Below are positions 33,092-43,943 of a DNA stretch of 64,000 nt, piece after piece (position 1 is the first letter of the stretch; each line of letters opens with the position of its first letter). Both the position numbers and the translations under genes were made by a program. The stretch is from Ypsolopha sequella (lineage: Eukaryota > Arthropoda > Insecta > Lepidoptera > Ypsolophidae), in the NCBI GenBank assembly GCA_934047225.1, contig OW203998.1, positions 17,623,280-17,687,279 of the forward strand, given 5' to 3'. The notes beneath the pieces were generated by a model, which had not been told where the DNA came from, searched no databases, and was given only the letters and a program-made list of their open reading frames with translations.

Positions 33092-34150
33092 AATAAGTAC
33101 TTTAACAAAGGACTTATAAAATATATCGTCACTACATGAATCCCCGAGGGGGTGTCGAAGGCGTTCCGAGTGTGAACTGTGAAATGCAAGTCACGTTCCA
33201 CACTCGGTGCACCCGTGTTTCACCGACGATGATTACGTCCAAGTACCCAAACGGCTTAAAAAAAACTTCTTTCGTGAAAAAAAACTCAACTTACCATTGG
33301 TACCATACCCCGGCATGCTCACATGCAAGTGGTCTTTAGTTTTTAGGTTTACATACCAAAGGGCAAAACGGAGCCCTATTAATGTCACTTTGCTGTCTGT
33401 TCGTCTTTCCGTGTGCCAGCCGCAAAGAAATAACAAAACAGCAAGCGTTTTACAATTTGCTTTCGAGTGTTTAGAAACTGACGACGCTGTTTGTAATTTT
33501 TACTTTATTTATTCATTTATTTATTTCCCAACTTACACCTACCATTACAGGAATGCAACCTAATGCGATAGGATGTGTTTGACTTATTTTATCTTATAAA
33601 TCTGTAATCTGACGAATTATACAATTTGCCTGCCACAGAGACACTAAAAAAAAAACACGGAGACTTGTTCGTGTTGATGTTATGTTTCTTGTATATTATT
33701 TCAGTCTGCAATCTGTTTTTGAGTTACCGGCGGTTCACGCGGGTTTCTTTTGCTTGACGAAACTCTAAAAGGACCCACAGACAGTTGCCTATCAAGGGAA
33801 AAATACGAACAACTATTTTAGATGTTTGATGACCCCAGTGTTAACTTAGTATTGTGTTAATCTGAACCTAAAGACCGTTTTGTCATCGTCACCATTGTTT
33901 CTAGTGACGTGACCTACTTTATGTATTCCCTAATTTGTTTCTTTGTGCAGCACTTACGTCACTAGAACTGTTTGCTTGACAAAAACGAAACACTCTGAAT
34001 TCCACTTGTCTTTATAATGCACGAGAAATTGAATTTTATTATTCGCCATGCAAAAATCTGACGCTTATCACAGGCCGCCTTTGAAGGGGAGAAGGGAATG
34101 GGGCATAGGACTTCGATACCTCCAAGGAATATTAGTCGTGTCGTGTTAGT

Positions 34151-34288
34151 GGTGTCGATTCCGTGTAACAAGACTTAAATTATTGACAGGACTAACCTTA
34201 TTTTAAGGTCCTGTCTTTGTCTTGACGATACAAAAAGAAAAAATAAGTCCTGTCAAATAAGTTAAAACGTGTTACACCGAATCGACAC
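34151..34288. mobile_element. GTGTCGATTCGG-family MITE, copy 3
   Basis: Ends GGTGTCGATTCCGTGTAACA / TGTTACACCGAATCGACAC, with the same internal words as copies 1, 2 and 4. 138 bp. Confidence 0.75.
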
Positions 34289-34564
34289 AACTGTTGTTAT
34301 ACCATTCGACAAAGGTTTTTATTGTTGCCCCTCTTTCTCGCCTCGGCCGTTGTTACTGAAAGAGAATTGCTAATCCAAAGCCGATGGCAACGTGCTGCGG
34401 AGCGATAGCGGGAGCCGTTCCCGCTAAAGCCTTGCTGCCTGCTTCCATTGGGGAATTGCGAATTGTCTGTAGACGTTGGTTGACCAAGCATGGCTTTAAA
34501 GTCCAAGTAGAATCTTACTTAATGAAACAATTTTACCCATCAAGCTTGTTTCTTTCATTACCAG

Positions 34565-34782
34565 ATGGCGCCAATGCGAGGCGAACGCGGGGGATCACCC
34601 GCGAAGGGCGCTCGTGCATCTCTTCCGCTCTCCCGTCGTCTCATACGTCAGATCGCGCGCCATGTGGCGTCTAGTGGCCGCTCGCTGCGAAGACTGGAAG
34701 TCTCCGGACGAGTGATTGATAACTTCGACGATATTGACGCTGTCACAGATGACGAGGATATGAATGACACACATATCGCTGC
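34565..34782 (+). CDS. FoxN2/3: FoxN2/3 exon 1 (predicted)
   Basis: ATG directly after a TTTCATTACCAG acceptor-like stretch. The frame is rich in Arg/Ser, then acidic ([17 protein letters not shown]), and ends at GC|GTAAGT. Its phase (two bases over) exactly fits the next exon, which starts with one base to complete an alanine codon. No homology proof; a leader exon may precede it. Confidence 0.5.
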
Positions 34783-37700
34783 GTAAGTAGTCTTCGCAAA
34801 CGGTCAGTCAGTACAGTTCGGGCTAATCAAAATGGCGGGCGCGATTTCTGCTGCGATGTACCTTTTCTCCCTCGTCGACTGTTCGTCAACTGCCACGCCA
34901 TCTGTGTCTTAACTTTTTTGGTTTTGATTGGCCTGAACTGCTACGCATTGCCGAATTTATGTGTTTCTTGTAATCGCTCCAACAAACTCCATCACGCAAG
35001 CCTGTGGATGCACCCCTAGACTATCATTGTACCAATTATTTGCAAAAATGTTATGGGTTAAATTAGAGCAATCAAGGTTATTCAAATACGAGACATGGTA
35101 TAAGTATATATACAAATACATACAGCGTGTAATCGTTAAGTGTGACCAGGCGATTATTCCGTAACTATTACGGATATCAAAACATTTTAAACTGATATCG
35201 AAAGTACGTTACCTAATCAGTAAAATGACATCAATAACCTTTTGAAAATCAAACGAGAAGTATCCAAAATTTTGACATTTAACATTCCCATACATTTAGT
35301 ATTAATGTGATATTGAAACAAGGTTTATTACTAATTTGAAGTGGTAACATAATCAATCTACACGTATATCTCCTTGAAAATCATTATTATCATATCATAC
35401 GTAATCATGAAATAAGATTAAGATAATCTCATACTAAATGTATGTTTAATGTCAAAATTTTGGATACTTTTCGTGCCGTTACTACCGATGAGGCATTAAA
35501 AATGTCAGGACACTACCCGCACAAAACTAAATAAAATAAATAATGTTTATACTAAGACATTACTTTTTACAGTTAAATATGTTGAGGCACCCAAGAAAGA
35601 ACGATGTAGAAAAGAACGATGGCCTGTTTTGCAAACCAACTTGAATAAAAACCTGTCTTAAATCTGCTGGGTCATGAATGTAATATATTAAGACGTCTAG
35701 TAAGACTAAAATGATGGAAAATTGCTTTGTTGCCCTCCATCCATAATACTCCGCGGCGCCGCCCCGTGCCGCTACCATAGAATATAAGTCATTGTCATGA
35801 TACAATTGTTCCAGTACACAATTAGTGGCCGCTACATAAACTCTGATTTTTCATTCCGTAGAATTATGACAGTTCAGGGAAAGGGATGGCGCTGTGCTAG
35901 TAAAAGAGAAACGATACAGTCCATCTCGCTTACTTGCACAGTTCCATCCCTTTCCCTGAACTGTCAGAATTCTACGGAATGAAAAATCACGGTGTTACTA
36001 CAAAACAGTGTTTTTTAATTTTAGACAGTGTTTAAATCTGTCGTTGTCACCTTTTTTTTCATATTGTAAAAGAGTGAGAGCAACAGATTTAAACACTGTC
36101 TAAAGTTAAACACAGTTTTGTGGTTAGACCGTCAGAGTTTAAGATAATTTAATCTAATTAAATCTAATACATTTTTTCTGACACAAGAGGTTTGTCAAAA
36201 CAGGATACAGTGCTACAAGGATCTTTTTGCGCGTGGATGATAGACTGACAGTGACAGGGGGGCGCAGCTTTGAAACAAGGATGTCAGCGTTAGTTCCGAT
36301 TTGACTACGACCAATCCACGGGACAAAAAGACTTATCGCACCATAGTATAAGATGAAATGAAAACAAAAATGAAATGAAAGAAGTACATAATGTAATCAA
36401 TAAATTATTGAATTTATTTTTATAGCGCAAGTTATTTATAATGTTACAGAGTTATGTTAGAATAACTATTCAGCCATAATGTATAAAATAAAAGGATCAC
36501 TAGGGATGTAATGATACCGAAGCCGTTACCGATATAATCGGCAGGCGCCGCGAAAAGAGTGCGAAGCGACGCGCGACATTGCCGTTCCGTCGCAGGCCAA
36601 AAAGCCGCGCGTGCTATCAGATTATCTGTCAATAGTTCGAAAAAATTTTGCTTTTTAAACAAAAATCCGTCAAAAGTGACAGTGTATAGCAATTTGAATT
36701 AGAGTTTTTTTACTTATATTAATGATGATTATTACTTACATACTTAATCGCTGTGCTTGCATAATGATAATTCATAATTGATAAAAATCATTAATTTTGA
36801 TTTGGCACTCTTTATTTGTTATTAACACGCCGAAGTTGAGACTGTTAAAAAATTATTTATTAAATATTCGATATCGGTATCGTATCGGCAAAATAATGTA
36901 TCGTTACATCCCTAGTTTTAACTAAGTAAATATGAATATGTGGCACCTAAGACTTAGTAAAACCTATTCCTAAGACCTAGGAAATAAATAATGATGTAGC
37001 GAAAAAGCCAAAACATTATTTAATTTGTCTATCAATCAACAGTTATGTAGTACGGACCTTTCAGTCTGGTTCATATAGTTTTTAGGGTTCCGTAAAAAAT
37101 AAGAAACCCTTACAGTGAAGGCCTTTTTTCTGTCTCTTTGCCTGCAAATAAGTCGATTGTGCTTATTCGCATGGGAATCATTTCAGGAGGACATTTAGCT
37201 TTTTAATAATATTTTGAATACTCTCGTGATGTAAGATCAGATTTGATGTATGTACATTGATAAAACCCTTTCATCGTGTACGTACACAGACTACTTAGCC
37301 ATTAGACATCTGCGGGCAGGGTACAAAGCAAGAAAATAGAGATGGAATAGTATGGAATGACATTTGCATATTAGTGAAATTGCACTGATGTGTTGGCGAA
37401 AACGCTTTGCCCTTACGATGTCTAATGTGCAAGTGGTCTGTGTATACGTACGACGTAATCTCGACATTTTATTTAGCAAGAATGCGTACAACATAAGCTG
37501 TAGTACAATCTAATCTTTAACATCACGTTTCCTTCTGCGCAATCTCCACTGAAGTCGTGTCCGATCCATCAAAACGCCAAGTCTTCCTTCGGCTAAAGAC
37601 TTGCTGATAACTTGTGCATACTTGTGTTTCAGTGGGTGATAACGAGTAGAAAACAGATTGTGGGTTACTGGGGCTTGCTAAAATTATCTTCGCTGTGACG

Positions 37701-40700
37701 TCACTTTGAATTGTCACTTCGACTGAGATTTTGTGTTGAGCTAACTGGCGAAGCTAGGCCAAGTCAAAAGCAACAGGAATAGAACATGCTTGTCTCGTGA
37801 CTTGTTAATAAGGAAAAAGAGTTGTACTAGTGTCGGCCTATCCGCTGGTAGATAATGGGTTTCGATTAATTTATCATTGAGCTGAGACCAAAGGTAGCTC
37901 CTTTAACAATAACATTTTGGTGTCGAAGTTGAAAATAAAAAGGGACGAAGGACGAAGCAGATATGTTTATAATTTTGGTCATGGATATATTAAAATTTTA
38001 CGAGACAACGAAACATTAAGACTACCTGAGCCTAGAGCATGACCAACTCCAGTCCAATTCGGACTCTCCTTGTAGTGAAAAAAATATATTTGGTTTATTA
38101 ATCTTTTCTCTAGGGATCTTACGTATAAACAATGTACTAAGATTTATACTTTTGTCAAAAAATAATGTTTTGCACCCTCTTTTTTTTTGGTTTTCAAACG
38201 TTCGCTTGAAGAACGCGGTTAAGAGATCAACTAGATTTTTTTTTTCATAAAATAGTTAATAGAAATATGAAGGTATATCACCTAAATTCAATATTTTTTT
38301 CCCTACAAAATATTTCAGTATTAGCTAAAAACACACCAATTTGTTGTTTCGCTGCGTGATCACTAGTATTACGCGTCTAAGAAAAAGAGGCCAAAGAGCC
38401 AACATATAATCGCCTCTATGAAAAGCAAATAAAGTCTTTGCCATTAGACTTATTGTGCTGGACGGGTAATAAAAAAAGTTTCTAGAGTATGCCATCTCCT
38501 TAACTTGGTGATTCACCTTTTAGGTCTGACAGAGGCACAATTACAACATTTTATTAGCAAACAATGGGCAGGAGCAGACAGTTTCAAATATTTCGCATGA
38601 CGGCCATTTAAATTTCTAGAAAACAACATGATTTAGAATAAATCATGACGCCATTTTAAGTAGTATAAACAAACATGAATTGACGGATATCAGTTCACCA
38701 TAAATCATTGTGAAAGTGTTAAATTGGGTCTTTGCTTAAAATATATGCTTCTTTGTTTACAAGCCATGCGTTTGAAAATTATCAGCACATGCAATAACAG
38801 ACTTAGCTGCGTCGTTTTAACGTTCATTGTGTGTCATACTGTTGTATCTATTTTTAATTCAACCTCGTGTTTAATCGGCTTTTTGCCAGGATTTGTCTTC
38901 CTACTTTGGGTTATCTTAGAAATCCTCAATCTTTACCCTAATGGTCTCACAAGTAATTTGTCAATTAATTTCAACTCTTATTTCCTTGTTAACAGAGTCG
39001 CATGTGGCGGAAATGCTGGCAATCTTCCCCCTCCAGATCACGATGACGACCTCACAAGCCTGAGTTGGTTGCAAGACAGGAATCTTCTTAGAGGTATGGA
39101 ATCTTCACCTTTTCATTGGAATTTAGTTTTGATTGCTTGGAAATAGAGTCTCTTCTCAATCGACGTTGTTACAAAAGTGACTTTGCTCTTTCAGGTATAA
39201 ATTTAACGAAAGGCGATGAACTGCAGGATGGTAGAATGATTGGCAGCCACGTTATTGTAAAGGTATGTACTTTTCGTAGGTAAATGACATCCCAATTTAG
39301 CCTTTTCACGGCAAAATAATCATACACGTGAGGAGCGCCAGAGATAAACATTATCAATATTAAATTCATTATGTAATTTAAATTGCAAACAGCAATATTA
39401 AATTCATTATGTAATTTAAATTGCAAACAGCAATATTAAATTCATTATGTAATTTGAATTGCAAACAGTATTCTATCAAAATAAGTAGTTGATGTATGTG
39501 AAGAACGTAATTATATTTTCTGATAAACGCCATCTAGCGATTAAAAAGCAAAACTGTCCTCTTTCTTGATCAATTTAACCCCTATCTTCATCACTTTACA
39601 GACAGAGCCATCTACAACACCGCCGCCGGTCGCGCGCGTTCCATCCCCACCCCGAACCCCCTGCAAAGCCCCCCCATCCCCTCCTACACCGATCCTAACA
39701 CACACGAAACCCCCTTACTCCTTCTCGTGTCTAATATTCATGGCTATAGAAGCAGCCCCAGCGAGGGCGTTACCGGTCAAGGAAATATACGCGTGGATTA
39801 TTCGCCATTTCCCCTACTTCAAACACGCGCCGCAAGGCTGGAAGAATAGTGTGAGGCATAATCTATCGTTGAATAAATGCTTCCACAAGGTGGGTGTGAG
39901 TATATTTTTTGTTTTTTTTAATTGTTTTTAGTTTGTTCTAAAACAGTCTCGTAAATGAACTGCGTAGGGAATCAGGTTTCAAAATAAAAGATATTGAAAG
40001 GATGGACAATCAGTCAATCTATTTAAAACATTAATAGCACTGACTATTGATAGCACTTATTTTTATTTTTTGCCCTGTATCCGCCCATAGCACTGCGCGT
40101 TTTTACGCTTAGTGTGATAGTTACAACAATAAAAAAGTACATAGCTTCTTGACAAATTTTATTCTAAATCGTGTTAAAACAGATACAACACAATCATAAG
40201 ATGTAAAACCCAGTAAGGCAAAGTCAGAAGCGCTCAAAATAGTCGAGATCCTTGTGGTACTCAAAAGCGAGAATCTATCTCATAGATGCAGGCACGAGTA
40301 CATAATATAAAACTTGGTTCTGCATTACAGGTGGCTGCAGCGCCGGGTTTGGGCAAGGGTTCCCTGTGGACGGTGGACCCCCAGCACAGGGCCACGTTAC
40401 TGCAGGTTTGTAATGTACGGAATTTGTATGTTTTGGTCACTAACCTAGCATAGTAGCTTGTTTGGATGACTAGAAGCACTAAAGCCGTGGCTTTGGGTAC
40501 GCAAGCATCTTTCAAAGGACAAGAAATGTTTTACACTCCATTACGTAGATAGCGTTAACACAAATCACGTACTCTACTGATATCATACAGAAAAAATATA
40601 TCAGACTAAAAGTATGCGCAAAACAAAATAAATAACTTAGGAGTTCAGAAGAGTCAAACGGAATACAAAATCATTTGTAAATTATACATATTCTTAAGGT

Positions 40701-43700
40701 AATGTGTATTTATTCTGATTGAATTACAGAATATTTAGGTTCCAGAATGTCTATTTTATATAAACTGGTTTGAAGACGACATAAATAAAGAATTTCTAGT
40801 TTCCATAGAAAACAGTTTTTCTCATATTTCATGTTTAAATCAGTATTCTTATAAAATATATATTTGGGAACGTAGATATTCTGTAATCCAATCGGAATAA
40901 ATACACGCTATCTTTAGAATATTTATAATTTACAAATGATTTTGGTATTACGTTTATATGAGCTATGCATCCTCTGCCGGACTCTTTTTTAAGAGTCGAT
41001 TCTTTAGATTTGTAACAAAATATGTATAAAGAAATATACAATTTTATATAATATATATTTATATTTAATATTTTTATTTTATTAATAATTTATATTTAAT
41101 ACAAATATACAAGTTTTAGCTAAGAACAATGTATACCATTAGTTAATTAAACACAAACATATTTTTAATTATATTATTGTAGCTTCAAAAAAATTGGATT
41201 TTCCATGAGAGTTAAGTTAGAAATATTAAATTAAAAATTTCCAACTTCGCTATTATGGAAAATCCAATTATTTTGAAGCTACCAAAAATATGTTAATGCA
41301 TATAGTAAACTATTTGTATATTCTTAACTGAAATTTGTCTTTTGGGCGTTATAATAACTTCTTTATATTTTGTTACAAATCCGAAGCATCGAGTCTTAAA
41401 TTCATAAATAATATAAATGATTAAAAATAGCGTTAATTTTCATTAGCGCATTTTTTTTTTGGAATCTTATTCAATGTTTTAGTAAAATATAATGTTTTAT
41501 TTTTTTATTTATTTTTTATTTATTCATAATTTTACACTATTTTATTAAGTACATGGTGAATAGTATCAATAAACTCACATGAGTTTGTCCTGATACTACA
41601 ATTCGTGAATACTACCATAGATAAATAATTTATCTATGATACTACTCATATTCGTGCATATCCGACTACACAGATAAAAAATATTTCCAAGTTATCAACA
41701 TTATACTTTTCATGTAATATTGCCTAGGAGCCTGATATTTTTACATTGTGCAATTTTTCTGTTATCCAAACAAGCTCTTATAAGGATAGTACTAAGTGAT
41801 GGCAAATGTACTGACGTAGTTTAAAATTAGTAATCGCTCCGTTGCATTTTTTCCCATTCCTTCAACTATGTAAACTTTTTTTTGCACATTCTCAAAATTT
41901 ATTTAGTAAACTAACAGCGCTAACGTTTCTCTGATTGGTCAAAACTTTGTTAATTTCTGCCAATCAGCGAGATGGTAAACGTTAGGATAAGTTTGTGGCT
42001 CTGTATTTTTTATAACTTACTGTTTTTCTACTTAGCGATCATTCTCGGCCTGTGAGGGCTTCCAAAGTGACGATTCTCCAGTGAAGATACCGCTAGTGGG
42101 ACTTGAGGTATTTTGGATTTTATTTATCACAGTTTATGGCCAATTTTTGAACGTTCAATATTTTTGTGAAATTCCTTAGGTCTCACTGGCGCTCTTTGCT
42201 ACTACTCAAAACTTTCGTAATGAATGTTTAGCTCAGTTATTATTAACAAGATTTCCCAAGGGTTGGTTTATAAATCTTCAGATAAACTGGAAAATTGTCT
42301 ATCCTTCGAATATATTTAAATACTAAAAACGCTCTATTTTTAACTTACTACCTGGATAGCAGTGGCGTGCACAGAACTTTTTGCTGGAAAAGCAAACAAT
42401 TGGTCAAGAACAACAATAAAAAAAATATAAAAAAATTTAAATATCACTTTGAAAACAAAAAATTTGTATGACGCCAGGGTAGACAATGTCTACCCTAGAG
42501 TGAAAATTTCCTATACAAACTTATTTTTTTCAAAGTGATATTTAAATTTTTTTATATTTTTTTTATTGTTGTTCTTGACCAATTGTTTGCTTTTCCAGCA
42601 AAAAGTTCTGTGCACGCCACTGCTGGATAGCGTATACCTGAGGCTAGCACCCAGTTCACTATAATACTCCCTAACCTAAAAAAAACAACACATCCCATTT
42701 CGTTTATTCGTAAAAACGATATTCCGTATCTTTTTCAGACATTTGGCCGACAGCCCATCCCGCCCGCGCCGCCAGACATCCCAACCCCCACCAAAAACTC
42801 CCCAGACTCACAGTTATTCCTCAAAAACTCCCCAGACTCACAGTTATTTCCCAAGAACTCACCGGACCCTCAGCTGTTTCCCTTCCTGGCTCGTCGCTTA
42901 GCCGGCGACACTAAACCTCTTGCTGAGATCCCGGGAGCAGACGAATACCTGGCAGCCGCCACAGTATTGGCCATGAAATACGGGTCGCAGTATCTTGAAC
43001 AGGTAAGCCGTTAAGAATCCGCTCTGAATCGTACTTCATACATATCTAAAAACCATAATAACTCGCGAAAGTGGAACAATTCAATCAAATAAATTTTAAG
43101 CTTTAATTTGGACGGTCAATATGAAGTGGTGTATGTCTCTGATTTTTTCACAAACATCGCGTTAAAGACCAGAAAAATATTTAAAATAATGGGTTTTCGC
43201 CCTAAAATCGAGTACTTTTACAAGGCTTCGTTAAGTGACTTATGAACATTTAACAAGCAAAGTAAGCACATACACCACTTGGAAATATCATAAATATTCT
43301 AATTAATTAAAACAGAATAAAAAATAAACAAGTAATCGAGGCACAATTAAGGTATTCGGAAATAATTATTATTTCCAACGCAAAGGGCGAGACTCGCTCA
43401 GCACAGTTCGAACGGCGCGGGGCAAAGCGTGAGGCGCTTGTTTAGATCAGCCAGCCAAATATGCGCTTTATTGTCGCGATACATCTCGCTTCGCATCGGA
43501 GTTGGCGTACATTTTAAAAATAGCCATTATTTTCTCCGTCAAAATGTTTTCTTTGACTAAAACACGCGCTTTTTGGGAGCGCGCGATGCTTTCGTTTTTG
43601 TAACATCCACGGCTCAGAGCGCGCTATTTTCAACAATAATGAAATGAAAATGTCAGGTACTATATAGTGACTCTTAAGATAGTAAACCCGATTTAGAGAT

Positions 43701-43943
43701 TTAAATTATATTTAAAATTGTATTGCAAGCCGCCCTTACAGCTAAACAAACACCTTGTCCCTTTTATCAGTGTGGATTCTTCTATTTTTTCTGCAGCTAC
43801 CCCCAGCGGCCCACCTAGTAATATCCCGGTGTTCCCGGGACGAGCATTCTTATTCTGGATGCGAGGAGCGTCGCACTGCTGAAGCCCTGCTGAATCTAGC
43901 TGGCATTACACCTGATAACACTACGGCACTTGCGCCGAGCTAG
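34565..43943 (+). CDS. FoxN2/3: FoxN2/3-type forkhead transcription factor (CHES-1-like)
   Basis: Eight exons (34565-34782, 38996-39093, 39195-39262, 39602-39889, 40331-40405, 42036-42107, 42739-43002, 43797-43943) sum to 1230 bases: 409 codons plus stop with every phase matching. The protein has an acidic N-terminal motif [12 protein letters not shown] shared with vertebrate FOXN2/3, a proline-rich linker, and a winged-helix DNA-binding domain containing [35 protein letters not shown] and the recognition helix [16 protein letters not shown]. It continues as [14 protein letters not shown]. The C-terminal part is proline/serine-rich. It acts in the nucleus as a transcription repressor or activator (family knowledge). 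Exons 2-8 are secure; exon 1 rests on splice phase and composition. Confidence 0.93.
35844..35989. mobile_element. Hairpin MITE
   Basis: TGATTTTTCATTCCGTAGAA and GACAGTTCAGGGAAAGGGAT are mirrored almost perfectly in the right half; 146 bp. Confidence 0.7.
36002..36119. mobile_element. Hairpin MITE
   Basis: TTTAGACAGTGTTTAAATCT is mirrored as AGATTTAAACACTGTCTAAA, with AAAACAGTGTTTT/AAACACAGTTTT ends; 118 bp. Confidence 0.65.
36208..36347. repeat. Repeat shared with 24243-24389
   Basis: TACAAGGATCTTTTTGCGCG, CAGTGACAGGGGGGCGCAGC and CAGCGTTAGTTCCGAT correspond in order to the copy upstream of the LINE. Confidence 0.55.
36500..36915. mobile_element. hAT-like TIR element
   Basis: CTAGGGATGTAATGATACCG is mirrored by GTATCGTTACATCCCTAG at the right. 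The TAGGGATG end suggests hAT, but no convincing 8-bp duplication was found. Confidence 0.6.
37281..37448. mobile_element. Short TIR element
   Basis: CGTACACAGACTACTTAGCC and TTAGACATC are mirrored by GATGTCTAATGT and GTGGTCTGTGTATACG. Confidence 0.55.
38996..39093 (+). CDS. FoxN2/3: FoxN2/3 exon 2
   Basis: Acceptor CCTTGTTAACAG and donor GTATGG. It encodes [20 protein letters not shown], the conserved acidic motif ahead of the forkhead domain in FOXN2/3. Confidence 0.9.
39195..39262 (+). CDS. FoxN2/3: FoxN2/3 exon 3
   Basis: Acceptor CTCTTTCAG and donor GTATGT. It encodes [18 protein letters not shown]; the N-L-x-K-G start is shared with FOXN3. Confidence 0.9.
39360..39470. repeat. 38-bp tandem repeat, three copies, FoxN intron
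   Basis: TAAATTCATTATGTAATTTA followed by AATTGCAAACAGCAATAT repeats three times with only one base change in the last unit. Confidence 0.92.
39602..39889 (+). CDS. FoxN2/3: FoxN2/3 exon 4 (forkhead domain)
   Basis: Acceptor CACTTTACAG and donor GTGGGT; 96 whole codons. A proline-rich stretch leads into the forkhead core with the recognition helix [14 protein letters not shown]. Confidence 0.97.
40331..40405 (+). CDS. FoxN2/3: FoxN2/3 exon 5 (wing of forkhead)
   Basis: Acceptor GCATTACAG and donor GTTTG. It encodes [20 protein letters not shown], the wing of the FoxN forkhead domain. Confidence 0.93.
40656..40955. mobile_element. TIR element in FoxN intron
   Basis: ATCATTTGTAAATTATACAT and GTGTATTTATTCTGATTG near the left are mirrored near 40885-40945. 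Arms of about 75 bp. Confidence 0.65.
40991..41398. mobile_element. TIR element with a hairpin inside, FoxN intron
   Basis: AAGAGTCGATTCTTTAGATT and TTGTAACAAAATATGTATAA are mirrored near 41360-41398. The loop holds the hairpin 41156-41294, whose arms share TTGGATTTTCCAT. Confidence 0.65.
41156..41294. mobile_element. Hairpin MITE nested in 40991-41398
   Basis: GTAGCTTCAAAAAAATTGGA is mirrored by TCCAATTATTTTGAAGCTAC, flanked by AACATATTTTT / AAAAATATGTT. Confidence 0.65.
42036..42107 (+). CDS. FoxN2/3: FoxN2/3 exon 6
   Basis: Acceptor TTCTACTTAG and donor GTATTT; 24 codons encoding [20 protein letters not shown]. In frame with both neighbours. Confidence 0.75.
42360..42622. mobile_element. 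hAT MITE (CAGTGGCGTGCACAG family), copy 3
   Basis: Same ends as copies 1 and 2, 263 bp, in the FoxN intron between exons 6 and 7, with the 8-bp duplication CTGGATAG on both sides (42352-42359, 42623-42630). The centre holds GGGTAGACAATGTCTACCCT, itself palindromic. Confidence 0.93.
42739..43002 (+). CDS. FoxN2/3: FoxN2/3 exon 7
   Basis: Acceptor CTTTTTCAG and donor GTAAGC; 88 codons. [13 protein letters not shown] nonapeptide occurs three times in tandem, followed by [20 protein letters not shown], which resembles the C-terminal FOXN2/3 segment. Confidence 0.85.
43797..43943 (+). CDS. FoxN2/3: FoxN2/3 exon 8 with stop codon
   Basis: Acceptor TTTTTTCTGCAG; 48 codons then TAG at 43941-43943. 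It encodes [15 protein letters not shown], a FOXN2/3-like C-terminal helix. Confidence 0.85.
   Translation, partial: LPPAAHLVISRCSRDEHSYSGCEERRTAEALLNLAGITPDNTTALAPS

Larger units (their letters stand above)
32533..34564. other. Intergenic stretch before FoxN with two MITEs
   Basis: Besides the MITEs at 32936 and 34151 there is no recognisable gene. Frames of 60-118 codons near 33.1-33.6 kb overlap on both strands. GC content rises from about 34320, where untranslated FoxN leader sequence may lie. Confidence 0.4.
34783..38995 (+). other. Putative FoxN2/3 intron 1 with repeats
   Basis: Contains inverted-repeat elements at 35844-35989, 36002-36119, 36500-36915 and 37281-37448, the shared repeat at 36208-36347, and a fragment of the 'AGGGTTCCGTA' dispersed repeat at 37084. 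No exon-like frame was recognised. Confidence 0.5.

Noticed and set aside
38724..39146. 140-codon frame as a separate membrane protein
   Set aside because: The upstream part is intron read-through; only 38996-39093 is FoxN exon 2 with proper splice borders.
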